Shown piece by piece: positions 10,442 to 20,701 of a DNA stretch of 64,000 bases. A program made the translations under genes and the position numbers. How positions within the stretch are numbered: position 1 is the first letter of the stretch; the number at the start of each line of letters is the position of its first letter. Source of the stretch: Pseudoalteromonas sp. MSK9-3 (GTDB taxonomy: Bacteria > Pseudomonadota > Gammaproteobacteria > Enterobacterales > Alteromonadaceae); the NCBI RefSeq assembly GCF_003590335.1, contig NZ_MIET01000011.1, forward strand, positions 124,001-188,000. The letters run 5' to 3'. The notes beneath the pieces were generated by a model that was given only the letters and a program-made list of their open reading frames with translations, was not told the origin of the DNA and did not search any database.

Positions 10442-13107
10442 TAATTTACTCCACCTTTTGGTACTAATACTTCTCTGGCACCGTTATGGCCTGGTGCACT
10501 AACAACACCAGATGTTTCCATTTGTTCTACTAAACGTGCCGCTCTGTTATAACCAACACGTAATTTGCGTTGTACGCTTGAGACAGAAACTTTACCACTT
10601 TCAATAACAAAGCTAACGGCTTCGTCATAGAGCGGATCTGACTCATCGTCACTATTCTCTGCGGCTTCACCTGGCAATAGAATATCTTCAGTTGCCTCAC
10701 CACATAATATTTCTTCAATATAATTTGGTTTTCCGCGCGCTTTCCAATCATTTACCACCGCGTGTACTTCATGGTCATCAACAAATGCACCATGAACACG
10801 AATTGGTACACTGGTACCAGGTGGTAAATAAAGCATGTCGCCCATGCCTAATAAGTTTTCTGCGCCTTGCTGATCTAAAATGGTACGTGAATCAATCTTG
10901 CTAGATACCTGAAACGCCATTCGAGTTGGTATATTCGCTTTTATCAAACCGGTAATAACATCAACAGAAGGCCTTTGCGTCGCAAGAACAAGATGGATCC
11001 CAGCCGCACGCGCTTTTTGTGCTATGCGTGCAATCAACTCTTCCACCTTTTTGCCCACAATCATCATCATGTCAGCAAACTCATCAATTACCACTACAAT
11101 ACTCGGTAATTTATCTAGCTCTTCAGCTTCGGTAGCCATACCATCGGTATCTTTAAATAGAGGATCTAAAATAGGGTGGCCAGCTTCTTTTGCATCTTTA
11201 ACTTTTTGGTTATAGCCCTTTAAATTTCGAACACCTAGCGCCGACATTAACTTATAGCGCCTCTCCATCTCTCCAACACACCAACGTAATGCATTCGATG
11301 CTTCTTTCATATCAGTCACAACTTCACATAATAAATGCGGGATCCCTTCATAGACAGATAATTCAAGCATTTTTGGATCGATCATGATCATACGAACATC
11401 TTCAGGTGGCGACTTATATAGTAAGCTTAATATCATAACATTAACGCCCACTGACTTACCGGAGCCCGTCGTACCAGCAACAAGTAAATGTGGCATTTTA
11501 CCAAGGTCAGCCACAACAGCTTCACCCGCAATATCCTTACCCAATACCATCGTTAGCGGCGATGCATTTTCGGTGAACTTAGGTGCCCCAATAACTTCAG
11601 ATAACCGAACAATCTCACGGTGTTTGTTAGGTAGCTCTAGTCCAACATAGGTTTTACCAGGAATAACCTCAACAACCCTAACACTCACTGCTGACAACGA
11701 ACGTGCTAAATCTTTGGCCAAACCAGTGATCTTAGCGACTTTAATCCCCGGCGCTAAATCTAATTCAAATCGGGTAACTACGGGCCCTGGATAGACGCCA
11801 ACAACCGCCGCTTGAATATTAAAGTCCAGTAATTTGACTTCAACTAACCTAGAAACTGCATCGAGTTCCTCTTGAGAAATCGGGTTTTCTTTTTTATCTG
11901 GCCGGTCTAACAACTCCAAAGAAGGCAGCGGTGCCATTGGCGGGCGTTCTTCAAGCAATGCTTCAAACTGCTCTTTTGCCGTTGGCGGTGGAGTGTATGT
12001 GCTACTAGGTTTTACCAATGCCTTTTCGTCAGCACCTACTTGCGACTTTATTGGCCTAGCCGGAGAAACAACGGTAGTTTCTCGTGGTTGCTCATCCACT
12101 GTGAATACTGGCGCAGCTGATTCATCCAGCGCATTTAGTGCCGCTGCGGTATCAAAGCCTTCATCGTCGATAGCGGAAAAGTTTATCTCTTGCTCTAATA
12201 TATTATCCAATTCATCAAACACAGATGATTCTGCTGGCGTGTCCACCATCGGCTCACTAAGAGGCGACGCTTTCGAGTCTTGTGCTACGTTCGTCTGCTT
12301 GCTGCTGAATAACTTATCTTTTAGTTTTTGCGTATTTGATATAGTTACTGGCTCTTTGGCATCACTGAAAATAGGTTTAATGTGCTCTTTGATGTTCTCT
12401 GGTGACGACTCTGGCAGTTCAGTGGCGTTAATCTTTAAATCTTGAACTGCATCTCGTGAATCTTCAATTTTCTCGTTTAATACACCCGCGTTATCGGCTA
12501 CCGGGTAACTCTCTCTCGCAGTTCTTTCACTAATTTTACGAGATACCCAACGGAAAAACTCAACAACCTTTTCACCAATGTAATCAACAAACTCAACCCA
12601 AGAAACACCGGTTAACAAAGTTAATCCTGCAAAAAAGAAGCATAATAATAATATCGATGTACCCGTAAAGTTAAATGCGGGTTCCATAGCACCAGCAATT
12701 ACATCACCAATGAAACCACCAGATGGAAACTGAAAAACATCATCAAAGTTCATACTGCTAATCGCGCTAGCTGATGCAACAAATAGCGTCATACCAATTA
12801 CCCGAAGGCCCAGTGTGGTATAGTCTAATTGCAATATTTTGTGTGGTTTTTTAAATAGCAGATATCCAAAGGTTTGAATCACAGCAGGTACTAAAAATGC
12901 AAGCCAGCCTAAGCTAAACAATAATATATCAGCAATCCACGCCCCAGCAGTGCCAGTTATATTTTTAACTTTAATAAATTGACCCGCTTGAGACCAAGAT
13001 GGATCGATAGGATCATAACTGACCAACGCGCATAAAATGAAAATGGCTGCGGCAGTGCTCACAATTAAACCAGTTTCAAGGAGGCGTTGTATACCATTTA
13101 AACGCAT
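10441..13107 (-). CDS. ftsK: DNA translocase FtsK
   Basis: Septal DNA pump that moves chromosome ends to dif and activates XerCD. Protein of 888 residues, shorter than E. coli FtsK (about 1330) because the linker is short, as is common in Alteromonadales. Four membrane helices in residues about 15-180, a Pro/Glu/Ser-rich linker about 195-400, then the motor: Walker [13 protein letters not shown], the [17 protein letters not shown] block and Walker [14 protein letters not shown]. The last 65 residues are the gamma winged-helix domain that reads KOPS ([24 protein letters not shown]). Downstream of lrp on the same strand with 66 bp between; translationally coupled to lolA. Confidence 0.98.
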   Translation of the reverse strand: MRLNGIQRLLETGLIVSTAAAIFILCALVSYDPIDPSWSQAGQFIKVKNITGTAGAWIADILLFSLGWLAFLVPAVIQTFGYLLFKKPHKILQLDYTTLGLRVIGMTLFVASASAISSMNFDDVFQFPSGGFIGDVIAGAMEPAFNFTGTSILLLCFFFAGLTLLTGVSWVEFVDYIGEKVVEFFRWVSRKISERTARESYPVADNAGVLNEKIEDSRDAVQDLKINATELPESSPENIKEHIKPIFSDAKEPVTISNTQKLKDKLFSSKQTNVAQDSKASPLSEPMVDTPAESSVFDELDNILEQEINFSAIDDEGFDTAAALNALDESAAPVFTVDEQPRETTVVSPARPIKSQVGADEKALVKPSSTYTPPPTAKEQFEALLEERPPMAPLPSLELLDRPDKKENPISQEELDAVSRLVEVKLLDFNIQAAVVGVYPGPVVTRFELDLAPGIKVAKITGLAKDLARSLSAVSVRVVEVIPGKTYVGLELPNKHREIVRLSEVIGAPKFTENASPLTMVLGKDIAGEAVVADLGKMPHLLVAGTTGSGKSVGVNVMILSLLYKSPPEDVRMIMIDPKMLELSVYEGIPHLLCEVVTDMKEASNALRWCVGEMERRYKLMSALGVRNLKGYNQKVKDAKEAGHPILDPLFKDTDGMATEAEELDKLPSIVVVIDEFADMMMIVGKKVEELIARIAQKARAAGIHLVLATQRPSVDVITGLIKANIPTRMAFQVSSKIDSRTILDQQGAENLLGMGDMLYLPPGTSVPIRVHGAFVDDHEVHAVVNDWKARGKPNYIEEILCGEATEDILLPGEAAENSDDESDPLYDEAVSFVIESGKVSVSSVQRKLRVGYNRAARLVEQMETSGVVSAPGHNGAREVLVPKGGVN

Positions 13108-13173
13108 AAGAGCGTATTCCTCTATTTTGTTCTTTTACTCTGTATTCTATGCCACACCTTAGCAAGAATTTCT

Positions 13174-13653
13174 TTATGGTGCACAAGGTTTTACAATTTC
13201 ACCTTCTTCACCTTTTACTTCTTCCATTACAACATATGTCCGACTTTCACTCACATTAGGTAATTTTAATAAAATATCACCTAATACGCCTCGGTACTCA
13301 GACATATCTGTTACGCGAGTTTTTAACAAAAAGTCAAAATTACCCGATACTAAATGGCATTCAATAATTTCATCATGTTGCCTAACTGCCTGATTAAACT
13401 TATCAAAAACATCTGGAGAGTTTTTACTAATGGTTATTTCAACATACACTAACAAGCCCTGCCCTACTTTAGCAGGATCCACTACCGCTTTATATCCTCT
13501 AATGTAGCCTTCTCTTTCCAGTTTTTTAACGCGCTCCAAGCACGGCGTCGCACTTAAACCAATGCGCCTAGCTAATTCTACATTAGATACTCGGCCGTCT
13601 TTTTGTAATTCAACTAAAATACTTCTATCTATTCGGTCTAATTGTTGGTGCAT
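13174..13653 (-). CDS. lrp: Leucine-responsive regulatory protein family regulator
   Basis: Feast/famine transcription regulator, 159 residues. N-terminal winged HTH about residues 8-55 (ILVELQKDGRVSNVELARRI, then SATPCLERVKKLEREGYIRGY) closely follows E. coli Lrp; C-terminal RAM ligand domain follows (LVYVEITISK, LVSGNFDFLLKTRV, LPNVSESRTYVVMEEVK). It lies 139 bp from and divergent to ald. In several proteobacteria an Lrp homologue next to ald activates it in response to alanine, so regulation of ald is the simplest inference. It could also be the global Lrp, since ftsK-lrp-ald order is the standard location of lrp. Confidence 0.95.
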   Translation of the reverse strand: MHQQLDRIDRSILVELQKDGRVSNVELARRIGLSATPCLERVKKLEREGYIRGYKAVVDPAKVGQGLLVYVEITISKNSPDVFDKFNQAVRQHDEIIECHLVSGNFDFLLKTRVTDMSEYRGVLGDILLKLPNVSESRTYVVMEEVKGEEGEIVKPCAP

Positions 13654-13723
13654 TTGACTAGTTACTTATTCTGTTGATTTAATTATTACAGAGTATAACA
13701 CTACAATTTACAGTTAAAAAGGT

Positions 13724-13752
13724 GAGACACACTACTCCAGACTGAATATAAT
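13724..13752 (+). promoter_or_regulatory. Candidate sigma-70 promoter of ald
   Basis: A perfect -10 TATAAT at 13747-13752 with GAGACA (4 of 6 matches to consensus) 17 bp upstream at 13724-13729. The start codon of ald is 41 bp downstream. The lrp-ald spacer is AT-rich, as expected for Lrp binding. Confidence 0.55.
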
Positions 13753-13792
13753 AGTCGAAAATTTTATCCCGTTCTATTAAAGGCGATTTATT

Positions 13793-14914
13793 ATGATTAT
13801 TGGTGTACCTAAAGAAATAAAAAACCACGAGTACCGCGTAGGTATGGTTCCAGCAAGTGTTCGTGAACTAATTAACCACGGCCACCAAGTATTTGTAGAA
13901 ACGAATGCAGGTACTGGCATCGGTTTCACTAATGAAGACTACATTCAAGCAGGTGCTGAAATTTTAGACACTGCTGCAGACGTGTTTGCTAAAGCAGACA
14001 TGATCGTAAAAGTAAAAGAGCCACAGGCTGTTGAACGCGCTATGCTGCGTGAAGGTCAAATCCTATTCACTTACCTTCACTTAGCACCAGATCTTCCACA
14101 GACAGAAGACCTTGTTAAGAGCAAATCAATCTGTATCGCTTACGAAACAGTAACAGATCCTCGTGGCGGATTACCGCTTCTAGCACCTATGAGTGAAGTA
14201 GCTGGCCGTATGTCTATTCAAGCTGGTGCTCAGGCACTTGAAAAATCAAACGCTGGTCGCGGTATGTTACTTGGTGGCGTACCAGGTGTTGAGCCTGCGA
14301 AAGTAGTAGTTATCGGCGGCGGTATGGTTGGTAACAATGCTGCGCAAATGGCTGTAGGCATGGGTGCAGACGTTGTTATACTTGACCGCAACACAGACGT
14401 ACTACGTCGCATTGATGCTCAATTCGGTAACCGCGTTAAGGCTATCTACTCTACTGCAGATGCACTAGAAAAACACGTATTAGAAGCTGACCTAGTTATT
14501 GGTGGCGTACTGATCCCGGGTGCTGCTGCGCCTAAGCTGGTAACTGCTGATCATATTAAACGTATGAAGCCAGGTGCTGCGATTGTTGACGTTGCAATTG
14601 ACCAAGGTGGTTGTATCGAAACTTCAAAAGCAACAACGCACGCTGAACCAACTTACATCGTAGACGACGTAGTACATTACTGTGTTGCTAACATGCCAGG
14701 TGCTGTGCCACGTACATCAACGTTTGCACTTAACAATGCAACGTTACCGTACATCATTAAACTTGCGAACAAAGGCTATAAAGCCGCACTTCTTGAAGAT
14801 CAACACTTCATGAATGGCCTAAACGTTCTTAATGGTAAAATCACATGTAAAGAAGTTGCAGAAGGCTTTGACATGGAATTTGTTGACCCGCGTGCTGCAC
14901 TAGAAAGTGCGTAA
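13793..14914 (+). CDS. ald: Alanine dehydrogenase
   Basis: NAD-dependent interconversion of L-alanine and pyruvate plus ammonia, cytoplasmic, usually a hexamer. Protein of 373 residues, the normal length. N-terminal signature IGVPKEIKNHEYRVGMVPASVREL; catalytic Lys in IVKVKEPQ (about residue 74) and His in FTYLHLAPD (about 96); Rossmann motif VVIGGGMVGNNAAQMAVGMGADVVILDRN around residues 172-200; then the DVAIDQGGCIETSKATTH block. Base usage is markedly more regular than in its neighbours, as in highly expressed genes. Divergent from lrp and ended by a strong terminator. Confidence 0.98.
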   Translation: MIIGVPKEIKNHEYRVGMVPASVRELINHGHQVFVETNAGTGIGFTNEDYIQAGAEILDTAADVFAKADMIVKVKEPQAVERAMLREGQILFTYLHLAPDLPQTEDLVKSKSICIAYETVTDPRGGLPLLAPMSEVAGRMSIQAGAQALEKSNAGRGMLLGGVPGVEPAKVVVIGGGMVGNNAAQMAVGMGADVVILDRNTDVLRRIDAQFGNRVKAIYSTADALEKHVLEADLVIGGVLIPGAAAPKLVTADHIKRMKPGAAIVDVAIDQGGCIETSKATTHAEPTYIVDDVVHYCVANMPGAVPRTSTFALNNATLPYIIKLANKGYKAALLEDQHFMNGLNVLNGKITCKEVAEGFDMEFVDPRAALESA

Positions 14915-14929
14915 GCGACGGTCTTTTTT

Positions 14930-14957
14930 AAAAGCCTGCTATTAAGCAGGCTTTTTT
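14930..14957 (+). terminator. Intrinsic terminator after ald
   Basis: A 10-bp perfect stem (14931-14940 with 14945-14954) around a 4-nt loop, continuing into a T tract. Confidence 0.93.
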
Positions 14958-15269
14958 GTGTCTCGCGGTATTGAACATTCACATACGTACCACTCAAATT
15001 AGCCTGATCGACATCACCTAGCTCAGCTTCCTCCCACGAATAAACTTCCTAGCTCTGCCTATACTCTCGCGCTATTACTTTGCATTAAATTTACCCAGTC
15101 TTATGCAATTAAAAGCTAATTTTTTATATCTACATGGCTAGATTTTGCGGATTAGCGTGAACTATTATAATAATTAACTCAAAAACTCTGTTACAGTAAT
15201 CGCAACTAATTGTTGCAAGTTTTTGATCATGTTTTACATTTAAATGATGTAAAGTGTTGGAGATGTCAC
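14958..15269. other. Intergenic region with no feature seen
   Basis: 312 bp between the ald terminator and the next chemoreceptor. No open frame with a ribosome binding site, no repeat and no clear hairpin was found. It presumably carries the chemoreceptor promoter; the stretch near 15165-15185 is AT-rich, but I could not pick a convincing hexamer pair. Confidence 0.4.
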
Positions 15270-17141
15270 GTGAAGTTCAAACACAAAATTGTCCTAGTAT
15301 CATCAGCCGTTCTTTTTTTAGCATTGAGTGTTCTTTCAATAAAACAATATTTCTCAATCAAACATAACCTTGAGACTCAAGTCGACCAAAGCGTATCTGA
15401 AATTATCCAAGGTATGAGTAACACAGTTACCGCTCAAATGGATGGCAGTATAAATTTGGCGACCCTAACTACCGGGCTAGTGGCCAATATTGATTCTTTG
15501 CCTAACGCAGCCCCTTTGCTTTCTCAACCAAAACTGACCGAGCAGTTTATTCTTATCGGATATGGAGAAGAGCAAACTGGAAAATATGTCGCGAGTAATC
15601 CATCTTGGGATCCAGGGCCAACTTGGGACCCTCGCAAGCGCCCTTGGTATACTGATGCTAAAGATGCTGGTCAAATCATTGTGACTGCACCTTACGCAGA
15701 TTCAGTAAGTAACGAAATAGTTGTCTCTATTGGTACTCCAGTGAAGAAAAATGGTAACTTTCATGGGGCTATATTTTTTGATGTGAGCTTGGCTAAGCTC
15801 GGCAACATGATTAACTCTTTTAATTTATTTGATGCTGGTTTCGCGTTTATGGTGAGTAAAGACGGCATCATAATCTCTCATCCAAACACTAAGTTAAACG
15901 GACAAAATGCGTCTCAGTTCTTAGGCTCATTAGCATTCAACACGACAAAAACTCAATCGCTAACATTAAACGATAAAGAACACATTATTGTTTTTAAAGA
16001 AGTAGAAGGATATGACTGGTTAGTGGGTGTTGCACTGGAAAAGAAAACCGTATTTTCAGCAATCGATGCGTTAACCCAAGACTCCGTCGTATTCACCGTG
16101 CTGTTTGTACTAGTTAGTATTGTCGTGCTATCGATTGTTATTAACTTCCTTATGAAACCCCTAGCAGACATTAACGATGCAATGGCCAATATTGCACAAG
16201 GTAACGCAGATTTAACAGTGCGTCTAAATACAGCCAGTGAGCCAGAGTTTTCATCTTTAGCGCAAAACTTTAATTTATTCACCACTCGACTTCAACAACT
16301 CATTGCTGACATTCAAGTGTTAGGACATGAGATCCTTGCTGATGCCAAACAAACCTCTTCTGGTGCTAATCATGCGAGTACAGCTATATCACGACAGCTA
16401 GAGTCACTTAGCGCGCTTGCTTTAGCCACGGAGAACATGTCAACTACAGAACAGCGAGTTGCTACAACTGCGCAAGAAGCTGCAGAAGCAATACAAAGTA
16501 CAGATAGCGCGGCATTAGACGGGCAAAAAATTGTCACAGAAACAACGGATACAATTGCCCATTTATCTGAGCAAATTTCTACTGCTGTTAATGTTGTAAA
16601 TGAGCTGGAAGTATCATCAAGTGGAATTGAACAAATATTATCTGTAATAAATGGCATTGCAGAGCAAACTAACCTCTTAGCGCTCAACGCTGCCATAGAA
16701 GCTGCCCGAGCAGGTGAATCCGGTCGAGGTTTTGCAGTTGTTGCAGATGAGGTAAGAACCCTCGCACAGCGTACACAAGAAGCAACGACTGAAATCAAAA
16801 CCATGATTGACCAACTCCAGTCTGGTGCCGTTAATGCAGTACAGGTTATGAAACAAAGCCAATCAGTGGTCGAAAAAACGGTTGGCAAAGCTGATGAAAC
16901 AAAATCATCTCTTGATACAATACGTAGCGCGATTGCGCATATTGTTGATTTAAACTTACATATTGCCAGTATGCTAAACGAACAACGTCAAGTGGTAGAT
17001 GATGTTAACCATAATGCATTAGAAATAAGAAATATCTCTGATATGGTGTTTAATGAAGCCAATACAGTAGACGAAACAATGCAAAGTCAAGTTGATAAAA
17101 TTGCACATCAAGAAAATATGCTAGAACAATTTAAAGTATAA
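15270..17141 (+). CDS. Methyl-accepting chemotaxis protein with dCache sensor domain
   Basis: Chemoreceptor of 623 residues. I chose the GTG at 15270 because GGAG lies seven bases before it and the protein then begins with a short basic stretch and a membrane helix (about residues 7-25); the frame is open further upstream to a TTG without a site. The periplasmic dCache domain spans about 30-265, with the family's RPWYTDA ([15 protein letters not shown]) and GAIFFDVSL blocks; the domain usually binds amino acids or organic acids. Second membrane helix about 275-298, HAMP about 299-352, then the signalling domain with the tip [19 protein letters not shown] and [14 protein letters not shown]. 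No CheR pentapeptide. Confidence 0.94.
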   Translation: MKFKHKIVLVSSAVLFLALSVLSIKQYFSIKHNLETQVDQSVSEIIQGMSNTVTAQMDGSINLATLTTGLVANIDSLPNAAPLLSQPKLTEQFILIGYGEEQTGKYVASNPSWDPGPTWDPRKRPWYTDAKDAGQIIVTAPYADSVSNEIVVSIGTPVKKNGNFHGAIFFDVSLAKLGNMINSFNLFDAGFAFMVSKDGIIISHPNTKLNGQNASQFLGSLAFNTTKTQSLTLNDKEHIIVFKEVEGYDWLVGVALEKKTVFSAIDALTQDSVVFTVLFVLVSIVVLSIVINFLMKPLADINDAMANIAQGNADLTVRLNTASEPEFSSLAQNFNLFTTRLQQLIADIQVLGHEILADAKQTSSGANHASTAISRQLESLSALALATENMSTTEQRVATTAQEAAEAIQSTDSAALDGQKIVTETTDTIAHLSEQISTAVNVVNELEVSSSGIEQILSVINGIAEQTNLLALNAAIEAARAGESGRGFAVVADEVRTLAQRTQEATTEIKTMIDQLQSGAVNAVQVMKQSQSVVEKTVGKADETKSSLDTIRSAIAHIVDLNLHIASMLNEQRQVVDDVNHNALEIRNISDMVFNEANTVDETMQSQVDKIAHQENMLEQFKV

Positions 17142-17155
17142 TCCCTTTTACTGTA

Positions 17156-17200
17156 ACTGGCATGTCAAAATACTGATATGCCAGTGTATTCTTATTATTT
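17156..17200 (+). terminator. Intrinsic terminator after dCache chemoreceptor
   Basis: A 12-bp stem with one G-U pair (17156-17167 with 17174-17185) and a 6-nt loop, followed by a T-rich tract. Confidence 0.8.
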
Positions 17201-17280
17201 TTTCATACCCACCAACCCATCTTCTGTCAATAAATATTACTAAAACGCAAAATCAGTAATAAGTTTTATTCAACAATGCA

Positions 17281-17310
17281 ATTGCGAATACATCTCATTA
17301 CCCGTATAAT
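17281..17310 (+). promoter_or_regulatory. Candidate promoter with overlapping Fur-box-like site before siderophore receptor
   Basis: TATAAT at 17305-17310 and TTGCGA at 17282-17287 are spaced by 17 bp, a good sigma-70 layout, 44 bp before the receptor ATG. Bases 17281-17299, read on the minus strand as AATGAGATGTATTCGCAAT, match 13 of the 18 defined positions of the AATGATAATNATTATCATT form of the Fur box. A repressor sitting there would cover the -35 element and spacer. The match was scored by eye only. Confidence 0.45.
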
Positions 17311-17354
17311 CCGCGCAAATTCTCTACTCTCTCAATAATATTCTGGGTTCAAAG

Positions 17355-19562
17355 ATGAAAAAACTTAAACTAAAATATCCCAAGCTCCTCGCTGCTTCCC
17401 TTATCGCACTGTCAGGAAATACGCTTGCTGATGATATAAAGCAAGATGACATTGAAAAAATTACGGTTAGCCCTACTGGGCTTATTTCATATGTCAGTGC
17501 CTCAGCAAGTAAATCAGATACGCCAATTATCGAAAGCCCCGTATCTGTTTCAGTACTTACCTCAGAACGAATTCAAGCTCTCGGCGCAGAAAACCTACAA
17601 GAAGCAATTGGTTATGTGGCAGGCGTTTTTAACGGCCCGTATGGCGTAGATACGCGCGGCGATTGGGCCAATATTCGTGGCGTAGCACCCGTACAATACT
17701 TAGACGGCCTACAGCTGATGTTTGGTTATTACAATAATGCACGTCCAAATACCTATAACATGGAGCGGATTGAGATATTGAAAGGTCCCTCATCAATGCT
17801 TTACGGACAAGGCTCAACGGGCGGGATCATAAACATGGTCACCAAGCGCCCTCATGCACAAACGGAGGGAGAGATCATCGCACAAGTCGGTAACTTTGGT
17901 CGTAAACAAATAGCCGGTGATTTCAACACAACATTAACTGATAACGGATCGGTTGAAGCACGCTTTGTGGGACTATACCGAGAAAGTGGTACTCAAACTG
18001 ACTTTGTTGATAATGACGCTACTTTCTTCGCGCCAAGTTTAGCATGGCATATCAATGACAGTACGAGCATAACAGTACTGGCTAATACTCAAAAAAATAA
18101 ATCAGGCTCTAGTACTCAGTTCTTTCCCCATGAAGGCACACTCTTACCAGCAGAGCATGGTCAAATCGACAGTCGTCGTTTTGTAAGCGAGCCTGGCTGG
18201 GATAAATATGACACAGAACAAAATGCAGTTACACTCATTTTAGATCACGCATTAAATGAGGACTTCTCAATAAGCTGGTCATCGCGTTATTTAGAGAGCG
18301 AAGCCATTTACCGTACCATGTATGCGTGGCCACCAAAGTTTCAGGATGATAAGCGCAGTATTGAACGTAACTTCAGTTTACAAGATGCATCATCTGACAC
18401 AATTACATCTGACCTACAGCTTCATGGCCTCATTTACACCGGAGACCTTGAGCATAACTTAGTTGTGGGTCTTGATTATCAAAGCGCAGATACCGATACA
18501 GACCGCTTATACCTCACTCCCGCGTCAATAAAAGCAGCCATAGGTTTAGATGTAAATACGTCGCTGGACTTGTATAACCCTGAATATGGTAAAACAGGGT
18601 TCTTACCTACCACAGCCCTGATCCCAGACACGCCAGGGAAGAATGATCGTCAGTTAGGTTTCTACATTCAAGATACCATTAAATATGATAACTGGGTGTT
18701 TAATGCCGCACTGCGTCGAGACAAGGTTAAAAGCCAAAGCGATGCCGTTAATTCAGTTAAGACTACGCAATCTGCAACAACAGGTCGCCTAGGGATCCTA
18801 TACAGTTTTGAAAATGGTATCGCACCTTATGCGAGCTACTCAGAATCTTTTCTACCAATTTATGGTTCACGCCCACAAGGAGGTGATTTCAAGCCTCAAG
18901 AAGGTGAACAAGTCGAAGTTGGTGTTAAGTTCCAACCAAAAGGAACTGAGCACCTGATCACAGCTTCATATTTTGACATCACTGATAAAAATAAAAAGCG
19001 TGTGGTCTCGCCAGAAGTCACCGTACAAGATGGCAGTGTTGATATAGAAGGATTCGAAGTAGAGGCACAATTAGAGTTTGACCAATTTGATGTATATTCT
19101 GCTTATGCCTATACCAAATCTGAACAAGAAACATCCGATAAAACACTGGCGGAACTTGTACAATTGTATGCATCGGGTCAAACAAGCTATTTAAGCCAAG
19201 CCCTGACCGATACAGCACCGCTGTCAGCAACACCTAAACACATGTTAAATACATGGATTACGTATAGACCAGAGCAATCATTTGAAGGGTTTAAAGTAGG
19301 TGCTGGCTTTAGATATGTGGGTGAAACATACGATGGCAGTCGAGACATCACATTCATGGGCCAAGCCATTAATACCCGTAAAGTCACCGATAGCTATACC
19401 CTATTTGACTTTATGATCGGTTATGAATTTGACAACATAGATATTAACCTTAACGTCAAGAACTTAAGTGATAAAACAGTCGTAACAAGCTGCCTTTATC
19501 GCGGTGATTGTTTTTATGGTCAACGCCGCACTGTAACAGCAAACATTAAATACAAGTTTTAA
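17355..19562 (+). CDS. TonB-dependent siderophore receptor
   Basis: Outer membrane active transporter, 735 residues, for a ferric siderophore. Signal peptide about residues 1-25 (ending NTLADD); TonB-box-like segment KITVSPT just after it; plug domain about 50-165 with SPVSVSVLTSERIQALGAENL, the RGVAPVQYLDGL block and the highly conserved MERIEILKGPSSMLYGQGSTGGIINMVTKRP; 22-strand barrel to the C-terminal Phe (ANIKYKF). The plug most resembles the FhuE/FpvA/FoxA class of hydroxamate and pyoverdine-type receptors. No siderophore synthesis or ABC importer genes are adjacent. Iron regulation is suggested by the Fur-like site overlapping the promoter. Confidence 0.93.
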   Translation: MKKLKLKYPKLLAASLIALSGNTLADDIKQDDIEKITVSPTGLISYVSASASKSDTPIIESPVSVSVLTSERIQALGAENLQEAIGYVAGVFNGPYGVDTRGDWANIRGVAPVQYLDGLQLMFGYYNNARPNTYNMERIEILKGPSSMLYGQGSTGGIINMVTKRPHAQTEGEIIAQVGNFGRKQIAGDFNTTLTDNGSVEARFVGLYRESGTQTDFVDNDATFFAPSLAWHINDSTSITVLANTQKNKSGSSTQFFPHEGTLLPAEHGQIDSRRFVSEPGWDKYDTEQNAVTLILDHALNEDFSISWSSRYLESEAIYRTMYAWPPKFQDDKRSIERNFSLQDASSDTITSDLQLHGLIYTGDLEHNLVVGLDYQSADTDTDRLYLTPASIKAAIGLDVNTSLDLYNPEYGKTGFLPTTALIPDTPGKNDRQLGFYIQDTIKYDNWVFNAALRRDKVKSQSDAVNSVKTTQSATTGRLGILYSFENGIAPYASYSESFLPIYGSRPQGGDFKPQEGEQVEVGVKFQPKGTEHLITASYFDITDKNKKRVVSPEVTVQDGSVDIEGFEVEAQLEFDQFDVYSAYAYTKSEQETSDKTLAELVQLYASGQTSYLSQALTDTAPLSATPKHMLNTWITYRPEQSFEGFKVGAGFRYVGETYDGSRDITFMGQAINTRKVTDSYTLFDFMIGYEFDNIDINLNVKNLSDKTVVTSCLYRGDCFYGQRRTVTANIKYKF

Positions 19563-19624
19563 GAACGTATAAAATATCAAGGGCAAGGTGTTCATTTACC
19601 ACTGCACTATGCTCTTAACACGCT

Positions 19625-19775
19625 GAATTGAGAAACCCTCTCAAATTGCGTCTTTATCAGGCTTTAGCAGGCTTTAGCAGGCTTTAGCAGGCTTTAGCAG
19701 GCTTTAGCAGGCTTTAGCAGGCTTTAGCAGGCTTTAGCAGGCTTTAGCAGGCTTTAGTATTCATGGAATTGAGAA
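19625..19775. repeat. Array of ten perfect 10-bp direct repeats with flanking 10-bp copies
   Basis: Bases 19658-19757 are exactly ten copies of CAGGCTTTAG with no mismatch, starting 95 bp after the siderophore receptor stop. A separate 10-bp sequence GAATTGAGAA occurs on both sides (19625-19634 and 19766-19775). The unit is not a multiple of three and is read through by no long frame, so it is non-coding. The period is close to one helical turn of DNA. Confidence 0.95.
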
Positions 19776-19925
19776 CCATGACAAGTGTACATTACAAAAA
19801 TCAGCCTAACTTAAAAATTAGTGTACTTCTAACTTTAACTCACATGCAGGTATTTTAAATTATTACACCTTTCCATTTACTCTCACATTTAAAACAAAGA
19901 ATAAAATACATTTAATTTTTAATTT

Positions 19926-19953
19926 AAAAAGGCCATTTAAAAACAGCCTTTTA
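19926..19953 (-). terminator. Possible terminator of the secreted-protein gene
   Basis: An 8-bp stem rich in A/T (AAAAGGC with GCCTTTTT) around a 12-nt loop; on the minus strand a T tract follows. It lies about 65 bp after the stop of the gene at 20018-20701. Stem is weak in GC. Confidence 0.5.
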
Positions 19954-20017
19954 TTACATATAAATTCCCACTTAAAATAAATAGATTTTTAATATAAGTG
20001 GTAATTTTGAAAAACCC

Positions 20018-20701
20018 TTAACAGTGGCCGATATATGTACTGTTACTTGTTCTACCAGCGTTTGACAAATGTGTCCAAGTCACATAACCACTTCTTTTTG
20101 ATACGAAATCAATTATACGACTAATATAGCCCGAAGATGTATTTTCTCTTTGTGTAATTTGAGATAAGTTTGAACCATCTTTGCATGCAGTGTAATAAGC
20201 TGCTGATTGAGTGTTATTATCTGTAAACTTCCAAGTCGCACGATCTTTGATTACCTGAAATTCAGAAACATACTGACCAGATGATGCAGATTGAGTTACT
20301 TGGTAATTGTCACATGAATAACCTCCATTAAAAAAATCGCAACCACTATCAACATTAATAACTATTGAAGCATTAGATGGTAACATACAGTTATTTCCAT
20401 TAGAGTCACAGATTTCAACTTCATAGAAGTGACTGCCACTCATGTCTATCGGTCTCGCAAAACGACGCTCTGTATAACCTTTTCTAAAAGCAAGCCTTGG
20501 CTCACCATTAGGCTTGGTTACCCATAGGTTAAAAGTAGGATTAGGGTAGTTATTCGGTGTTAATTGAGTCCAATCTAATACAGTGATTTCACCAATCTTC
20601 ATATTAGTCTGTGAAGCAGTAAGACTTGCTGAGGCAGAAAAAGCCGAAAACACTGCTGCCATACCTAAAGCTAATGTACTTTTTTTTATATTATAAACCA
20701 T
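20018..20701 (-). CDS. Exported six-cysteine protein of unknown function
   Basis: Protein of 227 residues that I do not recognise. An AAAAGGA ribosome binding site precedes the ATG. Signal peptide about residues 1-26 (AAVFSAFSASAS). The mature part has six cysteines arranged as two close pairs (CDSNGNNC and CDFFNGGYSC) and two later singles (TACKDG and the C-terminal GHC), a pattern suited to disulfide formation outside the cytoplasm. The mature N-terminus (LTASQTNMKIGEITVLDW) suggests a beta-sandwich fold. It sits alone in low-GC accessory DNA between a repeat array and an insertion-sequence remnant, so horizontal acquisition is possible. Confidence 0.75.
   Translation of the reverse strand: MVYNIKKSTLALGMAAVFSAFSASASLTASQTNMKIGEITVLDWTQLTPNNYPNPTFNLWVTKPNGEPRLAFRKGYTERRFARPIDMSGSHFYEVEICDSNGNNCMLPSNASIVINVDSGCDFFNGGYSCDNYQVTQSASSGQYVSEFQVIKDRATWKFTDNNTQSAAYYTACKDGSNLSQITQRENTSSGYISRIIDFVSKRSGYVTWTHLSNAGRTSNSTYIGHC

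Noticed and set aside
19658..19757. Ten-copy repeat as a CRISPR array.
   Set aside because: Units are only 10 bp and directly adjacent with no spacers, and no cas genes are present.
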